This document shows, piece after piece, positions 46,931-58,669 of a stretch of 64,000 nucleotides of DNA. A program made the position numbers and the translations under genes. Below the pieces are notes generated by a model that searched no databases, was not told the DNA's origin, and saw only the letters and a list, made by a program, of their open reading frames with translations. Source of the DNA: Hydrangea macrophylla (Eukaryota; Streptophyta; Magnoliopsida; Cornales; Hydrangeaceae); NCBI GenBank assembly GCA_033977485.1, contig CM066984.1, positions 33,833,501 through 33,897,500 of the forward strand. The letters run 5' to 3'. The first letter of the stretch is position 1, and each line of letters starts with the position of its first letter.

Positions 46931-48344
46931 GGTGTAGTTTTGAGAAATAAGATTGCTTCTAGAATTTTCTTTGGATCTCTAGAATATCCCAAACGACCTC
47001 GTTTCTTAAGGAAGTATTTTATACCCTTACGTCATCTTTAACATGATAAGATCATCTTGAAAAGAAAAGAATACCCTCTACTTGGGGATTTTTCTATAAA
47101 TATATACCTCATCCTAAGGGAGAAGAGGTTGGCTGAGATTGGAAAAATTGAGAGAGTGAGGAACTTTGAGAGAATCCAAAGAGATATATAGATAATCTGA
47201 GTATTTCCAGAGAGAAACTAAGGCTCTTGAAGATATAGAGTCAATCAATCAAAGAGTTTTGGGAGTTCAAAAGAAGAAAAGTAAAAAAAGAAGAAAAGTG
47301 AAGAGAGAACTTGAAGATTAATCCAATTCAATCAAAATCTTTGAGAATATGAGTATTTCCAGAGGTAATTCTCTCATTCAGTGTAATCTCTTTACATAAT
47401 TCAATCACAATTCCTAGATTCAGCTAGGTTTTATACATTTTCAAAAAGTCTCTTCTCTATCCCCTTTTTTCACACACCACTTGAATTGTGATTGAATTTC
47501 TATTAAATTATCATTGAATTGGGTCTAGATGATCATTTGACATATATAAAACATGTTCTTAATCAAACTTTAGTCATGCATCATTCAAATTGGCATAAAT
47601 TTCATCCTTTCTCTCTCATGCTCTTCTCTTGAGTTCTATAGTATTTTCTATATTCTATTAGAATTTCTTGAGATTAGATCCTTTAATTCTCTATAATTCC
47701 ATGATTATGAGAGGGTTAGAGAGTATCTAAGTGATACTCTTAGATACTCTATGAATCTAAGCCTATGTTCATGACTTTGGTTCATCCATTTGGGGCTCAT
47801 GAAACTTTTCATGTTTCATTGAAGTCCATAGAAGTTGAGTTTTCAATCCTCAAGGATCCTCAACTTATTGGGTGTATAGTTTGGTTGTTCATATGATTTG
47901 GTTATTAGATTTAATAGAATTCAAATGTTCAAGTTTATTCATAGGGTTGAGTAAGACCTTAGAGTCCATTCCTAGATCTTCTTATGAGATCCATGTTGAA
48001 ACCCTTTCAAAGCTAAACTCATGAACTGCCATGATAAGTGGGTATTGATTGTGTTGATCATGGTTACACTAAGCCTAAATTCTCTCTAGAATTTTAGGTT
48101 TAGTTAAATTTTGGGTTATGACCATCAATTCATCAATGGTGCAATGACTTCAATGATGATCTGTGATCAAAGATTTTTAATTAAATCATGATCTGTTGGA
48201 TTTGAATGAGACCAATTGGAATTTGTTACTAATTCATAGATCTACCACTCTAAAGTTTTTACTTTGTCTCAATTATGAGATCTCGATGGTTTGATCATGA
48301 ATTTTGTGAACTAGTCCCTCTTTGTCCAGAATTCCAGAACAGTG

Positions 48345-50422
48345 TGTCACACATGTTCTAGAATTATTTACATTTTAATATGACATTGTGGTATCATGTG
48401 AATTATTAAAGTTTATTAATAATTGAGATGGGTTGACATGGGTCAATGATGGGTGTCATTTGAGGACACGGTAATTAGAGAGGCATGTTGCATTGACTTA
48501 AGTAAATGGCATTTATGTGATTTAAATGTTATTTGACTTATCTGGTATTTTGATGAATAATATTTATACATGTTTTGTGTAATTTATGGTAGTTTGGATA
48601 TTGTTTTAGATCACTTTGAGCACTGTTGTAAGAACGTGAGTGATACGTGTATAAAAGATAGGTGGTATAGAGATTCATGAAGATTAGTTTTTGGATCCTT
48701 GTTTTTGGACCCAAACGGAACTTAGTCGAAAACTTTTATAAATTTTAGTTTTCACTCGTGAAATAATAAAGTAGATAATTAGAAGTTTTGAAAACTCGTG
48801 GGGAGGTAAACGTAATTTTTGAAAGCCGTGTCTATAAATAGATAAACTTGGATTTTTTTTTGTTTAAACTTTCTAAAAAATCCTATAGGAGAGAGAAAAA
48901 GGAGATTTGGTGCCACGAGCTTCACGACGCCAAACGACGAACTTCTGATCGTCAGTTTTTCTCCAGATTCGAGATTTTGACTCCTTGAGATAAGATCTAC
49001 ATTTTGATACCTCTTAGGTCACGTTTGGCTAACTTTTTCTAAAAATCTAATTTTTAGAGATTTGGGGGAAACCCAGTAAAACTTGTAGGAAGCGCATATA
49101 ATCGGAGATCTGATGTTTATTCGGGCCTCTAGTTGATCCTTCAAAATTAGGAAGAAATCGCACGAGGTATGAATTCTAGATCTATGAAATATATAAAATT
49201 TACATGTTTTGGATATCGATTTTGATATTTTGGATTCGGCCAAAATTCACATATCAATTAGGCATGTTAATTATGCACATAAAAATGTTAAAAAAAAGCA
49301 TGTATAACTGTTTATGTGAGCATGCTATGTGTCTACTTGGGTCAATGGGGAATTTGGTACAATTTCATCCAGGGGTAAGATCCTCGGACCTTGAGGATTG
49401 TGATATTGAGTGTGGTTGTGTCTGGTATGGAGGAAGGCCCAACTAGGACATGGTACCTGGTATGGAGAAAGGCCCAACCAGTGTATGGGATGCGTGGGAG
49501 AGGTGTGCCTTCCACGACATCGGTTCCATTTATCGGTGACTGCATACTACTCACCCTAGAGACTATTTATATATATTTTAGATGTTTTAAGCATGGATTG
49601 TTATATAAGCATACATTTAGAATTATGCACTCGACATATAGATGAGTAGTAGAGATTTACTCCATAGCAAGTGATAAGAAGCGAGGAAAGAAGAAGCGTG
49701 AGGAGTGAGGCCGAGGAGTACCAGGGGACATCACTACATGTTTATACTTTTGTTTTATTCCAAACTTGTAATAAGAATTGGGAACTTGTAATATGTCGTA
49801 GTGAAATCTTGGCATGAGTTTGAGATCTTATAATTTGTAATAGAACTCTTGTAATTATGTTTTGATATGTTAAAATAATGGTTGTGTTTGTGTGGAATTG
49901 GTTTGGAGAACTTGGCTTTGAGTTGCTGCAGAATTGTGCAATTTTGGGAGGGATCAGTCGACTGGGTCCAGTCGAGGGACTCATGTGTTCTTGAAAGAAC
50001 TCTTTAGTTTTCAAAGGTTCAGTCGACTGAAGGATGAGCATCAGCCGACTAGTTTCTGCACGAAAACATGGCATTTTGCATGTATAGTGTGCAATCGATT
50101 GGACATGGGTCAGTCGACTGAGAATTTGAGGCCCCAGTTGACTGAGTCCCCCACACAATCGACTGGACAAGGTTGTGGAATTTTTCTTACCTTCTGCTTT
50201 TGACCTCCAGTTGATTGGGACCCCGCGACAGTCGACTGGACCGCTAGTTTCCAAAATGGATTCTCTTGGCAATGTTTTCAATTGGGCAAAAACTTTTTAA
50301 ACTCCGATTTTAATGAATTTTGCTTATGTTTTCCACTGCTATTTTTACTTTACAGGAATTGGATGAGCCTTGGTGGCATGCCACATGCCCTATTTTTGCG
50401 CATAACGGGATGGGTCGTGACA
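48345..50422 (+). mobile_element. Probable solo LTR, 2078 bp, Tekay-like
   Basis: Starts TGTCAC and ends GTGACA, a 6-base terminal inverted repeat. Flanks are CAGTG (48340-48344) and TAGTG (50423-50427), a 5-base duplication with one C/T change. A TATA box (CTATAAATA, 48832-48840) is followed by a leader-like stretch; the end block GGGATGGGTCGTGACA mirrors the GGGGCGTGACA end of the gypsy-I LTR. No internal domain is present. The left boundary is less certain than the right. Confidence 0.7.
49950..50245. repeat. Cluster of CAGTCGACTG-type palindromes
   Basis: About ten copies of CAGTCGACTG or close variants (CAGTTGACTG, CAATCGATTG, CAATCGACTGG, CAGCCGACTAG) in 300 bases, often paired with GG(G/A)..CC flanks. 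They lie in the 3' half of the LTR, far downstream of its TATA box. Confidence 0.9.
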
Positions 50423-50427
50423 TAGTG

Positions 50428-51552
50428 AGTCTATTTGAAAATGAGTAGATTAGAACCTTAATTGAATTGTTTGAGCTTCAAAACATTTTTCCAATCAACT
50501 TTGGTGAGATAGTGAGATTCTCTAAGAAATTTGAGGGGTTTAAAGTTAGTCTACTATTTTTAATAAATCACACAAGATTACTAGATAGAGAGTTGACAGA
50601 ATCTGAGTGACCTTTGATCTAAGGTCAATTCCCAGAGTTTGAGCCATATGATCCTTGATTTTGTTTTTGATATAGAATCTAGACTCACAAAGCTATGTTT
50701 TATATGAAAATCATCAAGATCAAACCATGGGAGCTATGGTTTTCTAATTTTAGAATTTGATGTTTCTGTTCTATGAATTTGGAATCTCTGGGACAGATTT
50801 GATGAACATTGTGAATTTGGGTCCCAATGACTTCCTAAGGCCTTAAGGTTTGAGAGATGACTTGATTATGAATAATTGAACCTAAAATCCAGAAATTCAA
50901 TGCTTCAAATCAAGTGATTTATGTCATGTCTATTATCATGCATTTTGGTTATCATGTTCTAGGAATGTTAGAGCATAAATTGTGATAGTGAGTTTTGATG
51001 TGTTAATTTAGTTTAGAATTCTTTCCGATCTTGTTGAGGTCATGTCACTCCTATGTTGATATTATGTTACCTCTAGGTTAAGGCGTCTTTTGGCCTTCCC
51101 GATGAGACTCGTAGATCCCTCAGAATGTTGCAATTCCTTGATGGGAAAGGGTTCAAGACTTTATTTTTTTCCCTCTCAGTAGAATCTAGGTGAAATACTA
51201 TCTTATCATGTTCATCCATGTGGACTAACCTTTATTTTGTAGCACTATCGAGGTATGATTCTTCATGTTCCCTTCTATTTATTTAGTCTTAGTTGTTTTT
51301 TTCGATTTTGTGACTTCATGTGTGATACCCTAGGTTAGGGTAATGCCTTATGTGTTTATGTGATTTAGAGACTTTTTTCTTAGGTATTATATTTATGCAT
51401 GCATTGCACTTTTTGCTATCGCAGCTGGATCCCAGTGAGTTTTCTCGTTCCTTATTACATCACATATTGTGTGCTATTTGAACTTACTTGGTTATGGATG
51501 CCTTTTATCGTTAGCAATCTTACACCCCTTTCAACTAGCTAGTGTTATGTAT
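50428..51552. other. AT-rich repeat DNA, right arm of the large inverted repeat
   Basis: No gene. About 50820-51540 mirrors 46020-45258 (see that entry). It is cut on the right by the LTR that starts at 51553. Confidence 0.5.
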
Positions 51553-52031
51553 TGTCACGCCCCGAAGTACCAAAAATAGAGAAAAATAAATTTCCTTTAT
51601 GGGTTCGTAGACACGTGACTAGTTGTGAATTTTACCTGATTGTCCAAAAATGCTTAAAACAATCATATAATATGGTAAAGTGACTAAGTTCAGCGGAAGC
51701 AAGAATCTAAACATTCAAGTCTTACATGATTAGTACATTACAAACTAAAAAATATCCAAAAGATAGCTCGTTCATCATTTCTTGAAGGTAAGTTATTCAT
51801 CATCTCTTCTTATTTCTCGAAACCCTAGCTCGTTCATCATTTCTTATTCTCGATACTATGACTCGTTCGTCTTTTCTTATTCTCAAAACCATGGCTTATT
51901 TAAACCCAATCATTCCCTTTAAAACTTAACCCAGAACTGAACTGACCAATGACATTGACTGAAAGAAGACTTAACTCCAAACGCATTTACTGGTCAAGAA
52001 AGAACAACACTCAACAATGAATAGTTAACTG

Positions 52032-52112
52032 TCGCCCAACTGGCACTCAAACTGTCGCCCAAATGGCATTCAAACTATCGCCCAACTGGCATTCAAAATG
52101 TCGCCCAAATGG
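52032..52112. repeat. Tandem array TGTCGCCCAA(C/A)TGGCA, four units
   Basis: Four units of about 22-24 bases differing at one or two sites (TCGCCCAACTGGC against TCGCCCAAATGGC alternately). Confidence 0.9.
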
Positions 52113-52147
52113 CATAAGTGTGCGGGACATTAACAATCTCGTGGTCG

Positions 52148-52405
52148 AACACGTCATGCCGATCCTCAGGTCGCCCGCACGTTACTGAACACGTCATGCC
52201 GATCCTCAGACCAAGGGTACGGGAATTTAATAATCACTTGGACGAACACGTCATGCCGATCCTCAGGTCACCCGTACATAACTGAACACGTCATGCCGAT
52301 CCTCAGTCCAAGGGTACGAAAAACTAATCAACTACTTGATCAAACATGTCATGACGATCCTCAGGTCATCCGCACTTGACCGAACACGTCATGCCGATCC
52401 TCAGA
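52148..52405. repeat. Six copies of AACACGTCATGCCGATCCTC with variable flanks
   Basis: Copies begin near 52148, 52188, 52245, 52285, 52343 (two changes) and 52383. Flanks include longer inverted arms such as GTACGGG (about 52217) with CCCGTAC (about 52270) and GTGCGGG (52118) with CCCGCAC (52173). Resembles the constant-core, variable-arm layout of the gypsy-I array, but the pairing is less regular. Confidence 0.85.
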
Positions 52406-53240
52406 TCAAGGAACAAAACATAACTCACCAATCGACTCCATGGAATAATCGAGAGACCAACTTTGCAAGAATTATCCAAACACGACACGAAAGTTCACGA
52501 ATCAACTTTGACCGGTAGTCACACGACTAGAAACGAAACCCAACGTCCCTTATTCGCATAAAATCTGTTATTGAAGGTTTATCGTTATTTTACATGTTCG
52601 TACATTTCGTAGTTTAGTTCATTAATATCATCCATTTATAACCGTTAATATTTCGCTATACGTCCGACATTCCGTTTTACCTCTCAATATACTTACGATG
52701 GAAACTTTTCCGATCACTTATTAAGCATAAACTATCACAACAAGCTCCGAATTTTTAGCTTGCGTAGTAGTCAGCACCAGCATAGCCTCCATCATCGTAG
52801 GCTCCATCCTCGTAGCCCCTATCCATGTATTCATCTCCTGTATACTCATAACCCTGGCCAGCTTGATGTCAAATATCCAGCGGCATAAATGCCATTAGCT
52901 ACATAAGCCGAATGAATGCAAACACTAACAGAGTATCTATAGATATGCAGCATATATAAGCAACATCATTAAAAGGATCATCTCATCGTTCACATGCATG
53001 TATGCACCAACTCTATATATCTCTACGAACATCGCCCCCATCTGATGGACATCGTCCTAAACATAACATAGACTTTTGGGTCCACATTAATCAGCCACAT
53101 AGTCCCATACCTACGGTCTGTCAAATCCCGACACACAATCCCATTTCCTTTACACATTAATTCGACACGTAGTCCTCACTCTCTGACCAACCCGCCTCTA
53201 TGTATTCTGGCCAATCTGCCCCTAGTAAGTCCTGACAAAT

Positions 53241-53650
53241 ACGCCCAACCAATATGCTCGATAGTTACGGCCAACACGCCCAGCCAATATGCTCGATATG
53301 TTACGGCCAACACGCCCAGCCAATACGCTCGATACATTACGGTCAACATGCCCAGCCAATACACTCGATACGTTACGGCCAAATGCTCGATACATTACGG
53401 TCAACATGCCCAGCCATTACACTCGATACGTTACGACCAACACGCCCAGCCAATACGCTTAATAGGTTATGGCCAACACGCCCAGCCAATACACTCGATA
53501 CGTTACGGCCAACACGCCCAGCCAATACACTCGATACGTTATGGCCAACACGCCCAACCAATACGCTCGATACATTATAGCCAACACGCCCAGCCAATAC
53601 GCTCGATACATTACGACCAGCACGCCCCAATACACATTGGCCAACACGCC
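53241..53650. repeat. Tandem array, about 37-base period, about 11 units
   Basis: Units of the form CCAACACGCCCAGCCAATAC followed by (G/A)CTCGATA(C/G)(G/A)TTA(C/T)GG. Long frames on both strands (such as 53254-53580 and 53373-53798) exist only because of this periodicity. Confidence 0.93.
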
Positions 53651-54102
53651 CAAACTTAACCAACTTGACATAAAGTCCCATATCATATAATCTCTTAAGC
53701 CTGACACGCAGTCCAACTCTATCAAATGTAACACCTGACTCGTGGTTGAATTCTGTTGCCCATGAACCTATCACATAGTCCCGATCCTGTCCCAGCACCT
53801 CGGGATCCCATACCTGACATCATACGATTTTAGCGACTGCACTCATACGCACAAATATAAATTATAATGACCTCTGCAGTTGACAGACCCACTACTATAC
53901 ACGTCAGCTTCTCAATTGGCCTAACAATATTATATCATCGTTGTATAATTAGTTCCACTTCTCAATGCATTAAGTCCATTATTTCATGTGTGCATTAAGT
54001 CCATTATTTTAATACAATTTCTACCAGTCAATGCATGATAATATACAATTTAACAGTTCATCATATATAAACAACCTAAACATTTAACATTCTATTAAGT
54101 TC

Positions 54103-54266
54103 GATCGATTGAACTCACTTCAATCGATTGAGGTAAAGCTAGGTTCGTTCGATCGAAGTCAATTCGATCGATTGAGCAAAACTATCTTTCGATCGATTAA
54201 ACTAAGTTCGATCGATCGAGATCGGCCAGTGTTCAATTGCTCGAAAGAAGTTTGATCGATTGAACG
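54103..54266. repeat. TTCGATCGATTGAA-type palindrome cluster in the gypsy LTR
   Basis: Eight copies or variants (TTCGATCGATTGAA, TTCAATCGATTGAG, TTCGTTCGATCGAA, TTCGATCGATCGAG, TTCAATTGCTCGAA, TTTGATCGATTGAA) in pairs 5-8 bases apart: the same motif as in the Athila element but more degenerate. Confidence 0.9.
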
Positions 54267-55030
54267 CATTATTATTCCAGAATTGAACTGGACCTTGTAC
54301 ATACGTTCGGGGTCCGTTCTTTCTTATCAAAACATGTATATAACTACGCATCTTATACTACAGAGTGAGTATGGGTACTCACCGATAATGATGGTGACGC
54401 CGACGACGTGTGGGATGGTCGTGGGTCCTCGAGGTGGTCTCCTCTCTCTCTTTCTCCTTCTCTGTCTCTTCTCTTTTTCTCTTACTTTTGTTTTCCCTTC
54501 TTCTGCTTCTTCTTGTTTTCTTGTTCTCTAGAGAGTGAGTGAGTATGAGTTGTGTGTATATATAACTGAGTGTGTGTATATATATGTGTATATATGTATA
54601 ATCTCTATATATCCCTTTCTCTAAAACTCTCTCTCAGTTCCAAAATTCATGTGTGTGTGATAGAGATACATATATATGATAGGAAAATTAGGTTTAAAAT
54701 TATTTTAAACGCGTAGCAAAAAGATTGAGTTTCAAAAACTTATTGGTAGCCAGGATCTACTACTTGTCAATTCCATAGATGCATACACAAGAGGGGAACC
54801 AGAAATTATACCTCAAGTCTTGAACCAAATTCTGAATTTCTTTTTCCTGGATGGTGCAGTAGCTTCCACTAGGCTGTCTTCACTCTTCTGACTCCTACGG
54901 ATGCCACCGGAAGGACTAGGGTTGGAGGGAACCCTTATAGAGAGGAAGGAGAAGGTTTGGGAGCTCTAAAATAGTTTCTATAGCTTCTGGCATAGTAAAA
55001 CGACGAACCCCTTTTTCTGGACATAGCTAT

Positions 55031-55040
55031 CCTATTTATA
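55031..55040 (-). promoter_or_regulatory. Copia-2 LTR TATA box
   Basis: TATAAATAGG on the minus strand. The palindrome cluster at 55062-55151 lies directly upstream of it in transcription direction. Confidence 0.6.
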
Positions 55041-55061
55041 GATTCCCAGAACTGACCTAAT

Positions 55062-55151
55062 GTTCAAGCGATCGAAGTGGCTTCGATCGATTGAACCACC
55101 TTCGAGCGATCGAACCCGCCAAGAGTTCAATCGATCGAGACACCTTCGATA
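55062..55151. repeat. TTCGATCGATTGAA-type palindrome cluster upstream of the copia-2 TATA box
   Basis: Five to six variants (TTCAAGCGATCGAA, TTCGATCGATTGAA, TTCGAGCGATCGAA, TTCAATCGATCGAG, TTCGATAGATTGAA) in pairs, ending about 22 bases from the TATA box. Confidence 0.9.
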
Positions 55152-56243
55152 GATTGAACCCTCCTTGACAAGATCCTCTCATGTGCCTTTCCAACAATCT
55201 TAACGCAGCTAAGAGTGGGACCTCCTAGGCTCTTTATTGTTATCTCATACAAGTTATTAATTCCCATGACCAAACTCTTTGATCAGCAAACTAACCAACT
55301 GATCAATTGACATTTACTCCACTATAAAACGATAACTGAACTCCAACGTAAAAGAACATATCCGAAGCGGTAACTAGACTTGTATGGTGTACTAATGTCC
55401 CTCTACCTTCAGAATTCGTAATCATATTCAGGTAGTCAGATAACTATTACTGTCAACCTGAATCATGAATACTTCTTGTATTCCTTGAGTCCCATTCACC
55501 TCTCATGATTACTAAATATGTTGATAACTACTTATCAACAAGACTGCAATTCTCAGTAATCAACTTGGTAACATTCTCAAGGGAATGCTTACTCTAAATC
55601 AGAGGGTAGATTCTATCTTGACAATATATGTTAACAAACTTATAAACATGACATACCCAAGATACCTAGGTGTTGATCTTCTATAGACCTTACTGATTGG
55701 TAAGTCAAAGCAGTCATATCCACAGTCTGTGCTCATAATCATCTCAAGATTGAGAACACGTATCTTATACAAGTTATGAGTTCCTATTGATAGTTGACAG
55801 TCTTGAGTGTCAATAGGAAAGCTCAGGTCCATCAATGCACTATAAGTACTAGCATATTAACTAAGAGCTAAACTCTGGTGATTGAGATTCATCACTCTAT
55901 CCAATGGTAGTTAATCATGCTACAGTGTAAACCTGATGAGATATCCAGTCTTATCATCCACTGTAACAAGTTCTAAGTATCAAAGGATAGTAATTCGCAT
56001 CTCACTTGTATGTATCTCATACATACACGAATTGCTTACTATGATACTTAAGGATTAACAATCATCTCATAAATGAAACATACATAATGAAATGTAAAGC
56101 TGATATCTATATATTAAAATGTTAATGTCTCATACATAAATTAATGGTTTGAGGGTAAAAACCCAACAAACTCCCACTTACACTCATAGCCATTCAGGAC
56201 TACATATGAGACCTAAACTATCTAGATGACGATCAAAAACCTT

Positions 56244-57673
56244 CTATGGCAAGGCCTTTGTAAACAGATCAGCAAGTTTGTCAGTGGTGGCAATCTTGTT
56301 GACAGTCACATCTCCACGTTGAACAATATCTCGAATTAGATGATATTTTTGCTCTACGTGCTTTCCCTTTCTGTGGTTCCTTGGCTCCTTGGACTGTGCC
56401 ACTACCCCACTATTATCACAATAAAGTGTAATAGGTGATAGCAACGCTGGTACTACCTCGAGCTCCATAAGGAACTTCTTGAGCCAAACAACTTCCTTTG
56501 CGGCTTCACAAGTATCCACATACTCAGCTTCTGTAGTTGAGTCTAAAATACATTTTTGCTTAATTCTCCTCCAACTAACATCATCACCTCCTAAAGTAAA
56601 GAGATGACCGGATGTCGACTTCCTCGAATCACTATCTAACATAAAGTCTGAGTCAGTGTATCCTACTGGAATTAACTCAGTACCGCCGTACATAAGCATG
56701 TAATCTTTAGTCCTTCTCAAGTACTTAAGAATGTGCTTAACGGCTGTCCAGTGCTCTTTAGTCCTTCGCATACATGAGACTTCCCACTGCCGAAGTATAG
56801 GGAACTCCTGCCATGCAATTCCTCTCCTCCTATGTCTTTGGACACTGGTCCTTAGAGAATGCTAAACCATGCCTGAAAGGTGATAAACCTTTCTTCGAAT
56901 TATCCATAGAAAACCTAGTTAGCACCTTATCGATATAACCAGCTTGAGATAATCTATTAGCTTTCGCTTGCGATCTCAAAAGAGCTTTATCCCAAGGATA
57001 TAGCTCGCCTTTTCTAGATCCTTCATATTGAATGTCTAGCTAGCCAAACCTTTACCGTTGATAATGCCGCTACATCATTCCTAATGAGTATAATGTCATC
57101 AACGTAGAGAACAAGAAAAGCTACCACTTTTCCTTCATACTTTTTGTATACACAAGGCTCATCCAGATTTTGCATGAAACCAAACGACTTGACCGCTTGG
57201 TCAAAATGTATGTTCCAACTTCTGGATACCTGCTTAAGCCCATAAATGGATTTTTGCAACTTGCACAGCAAGTTACCTTTCCGACCAGCTATGAACCCTT
57301 CTGGTTGTTGCATATAGATGTCCTCCTCAAGATTGTCATTCAGGAATGCAGTCTTGACGTTCATCTGACAGATCACATAATCTAGGCATGCAGCAATGGA
57401 TAAGAGTATTCTGATGGACTTGAGCATGGCTACTGGCGAGAAGGTTTCCTCATAGTTAATGCCCCCTCTCTGAGTATAACCTTTCGCTATAAGCCTAGCC
57501 CTAAAGGTCTCAACCTTTCCATCAGATCCTCTTTTCCTCTTGTAAACCCACTTACAACCAATGGGTTTAATATTGGCTGGAAGTTCTATAAGATGCCAGA
57601 CCTTATTGGAATCCATGGACTCTAATTCAGCTTTCATAGCTTTAATCCAATGAGCTGAATCAACATCAGTCAT
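56244..57673 (-). pseudogene. Copia-2 RT and RNase H, decayed
   Basis: RT 57673-57023: HWIKAMKAELESM, KWVYKRKRGSDGK, FRARLIAKGYTQ, YGLKQVSRSWN and catalytic YVDDIILI. RT motif A reads QMNVKTAFLND where copia enzymes have QMDVKTAFLNG, so a catalytic Asp has become Asn. A frame break near 57000 separates the tail. RNase H 56771-56244: GYTDSDFMLDSDSRKSTSG, VSWRRIKQKC, STTEAEYV, LYCDNSGVVA, KHVEQKYHLIRD, LADLFTKALP. The last block is the normal end of copia pol and lies 76 bases from the LTR. Confidence 0.88.
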
Positions 57674-57818
57674 TGCCTCTTCGTATGTGCAGGATCAGAA
57701 TCAGATTTTATGGAGATAGCTTTAAAAACTTCTCCTCAGAACATGTGTCTATCAAGCTGATAATCCTCCCACTACGACGAGGTACCGATGCGAAAATGGG
57801 TGAAGAAGTGGTATTTTC

Positions 57819-58669
57819 TTAATTTACATCGTTATCAAATATGGGTAGGACTGAGGGCAATCCTTCTATCTCTCTAAGATCTATCCTTCCCCTAGGGTTA
57901 TGGTTCATGATATAATCATCCTCCAAGAAAATAGCATTTGTACTAACAAACACTTTCTGTTCTCTTGGATCATAAAAATACCATCCATAAGTACCCTTTG
58001 GATACCCTACGAAATAATATACTTCCGATCTAGAATCCAAGTTGCTCATCTTTCCTTTCAGCACATGTACCGGACACCCCCATATCCGGAGATGTTGCAA
58101 ACAAGGCTTGCGCCCAATCTATATCTCTCGTGGTGTCTTGGCAACAAATTTTCTTGGTACTAGATTTAGTATGTATGCAGCGATTTCCAAAGCATGACCC
58201 TAAAGGAATAATGGAAACTCTGAATAACTCATCATCTACCTTGTCATGTCTAAAAGAGTCCGGTTCCTTTTCTCCGCTACAACATTCTACTGAGGTGTGC
58301 CAGGTGCAGTCAACTGTGACAGAATCCCATTCTGTATGAGGTGATCAATAAACTCATTAGAGAGGTACTCACCACCCTGACCAGATCGAATGGCCTTGAT
58401 ATGTTTGCCCAATTGCTTCTCCACTTCAGCTCTAAACTCTTTGAACTTTTCAAAGGCTTCAGACTTGTGTTGCATTAGGTACACATATCCATACCTAGAG
58501 TGGTCATCAGTAAATGTAATGAAATACTCATAATCACCTCAGCTCTAATATTTATTGGTCCACACACATTAGTATGAACTAATTCCAACAATGAATTGGT
58601 CCTATTGCCCTTTGCGGGAAAGGGCCTTTTGGTCATCTTACCCTCTAAACAAGACTCGCAAACTTCCAT
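57819..58669 (-). pseudogene. Copia-2 integrase, decayed
   Basis: 58669-58475 carries CESCLEGKMTKRPF and LELVHTNVCGPIN; 58484-58287 carries KAIRSGQGGEYLS, where copia integrases have RSDRGGEYLS, so the second catalytic Asp is lost; 58100-57819 carries the C-terminal block LRIWGCPVHV, FVGYPKGTYGWYFYDP, FLEDDYI. Frames differ between the three pieces. Confidence 0.85.

Larger units (their letters stand above)
45031..48344. other. AT-rich repeat DNA, left arm of a large inverted repeat
   Basis: No gene. 45258-46020 is an imperfect inverted copy of about 50820-51540: shared blocks include ATGCCTTTTATCGTTAG (right arm near 51498, reverse complement near 45330), GACTAACCTTTA (51222 / 45610) and GCCTTAAGG near 50840 / 46010. 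Residual sequence at 45040-45060 (AAGTCGCCACTTAATTTTTA) resembles a block often found in plant gypsy LTRs. It is probably an old LTR or long-terminal-repeat element in minus orientation. Confidence 0.5.
51553..54676 (-). repeat. Part of a gypsy LTR related to gypsy-I, cut by copia-2
   Basis: The left end TGTCACGCCCCGAAGTACC, then TAAATTTCCTTTATGGG and TCGTAG, parallels the gypsy-I LTR end (TGTCACGCCCCGACGTAGC, TTTCCTTTATGGACTCGTAGG), so this is an LTR in minus orientation. It holds four tandem or palindromic arrays. A splice-donor-like TCGGTGAGTACC (minus, about 54386-54375) matches the one in gypsy-I. Copia-2 interrupts it at 54677; the other end is not in the window. Confidence 0.75.
54677..56168 (-). 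repeat. Copia-2 3' LTR, 1492 bp
   Basis: Minus strand TGTTGGGTTTTTACCC...TTTTCCTATCA, directly after the purine tract AAGTGGGAGTT. Its last about 40 bases equal the 5' LTR remnant at 61782-61822 apart from one site. TATA box at 55040-55031. Confidence 0.85.

Noticed and set aside
52148..52405. Regular repeats with spacers that look CRISPR-like
   Set aside because: Plant nuclear LTR context, irregular spacing (38-58 bases), no cas genes; a tandem LTR array explains it.
53176..53798. Repetitive frames on both strands over the 37-base array
   Set aside because: Period-driven open frames with no start context or homology; the array is LTR sequence.
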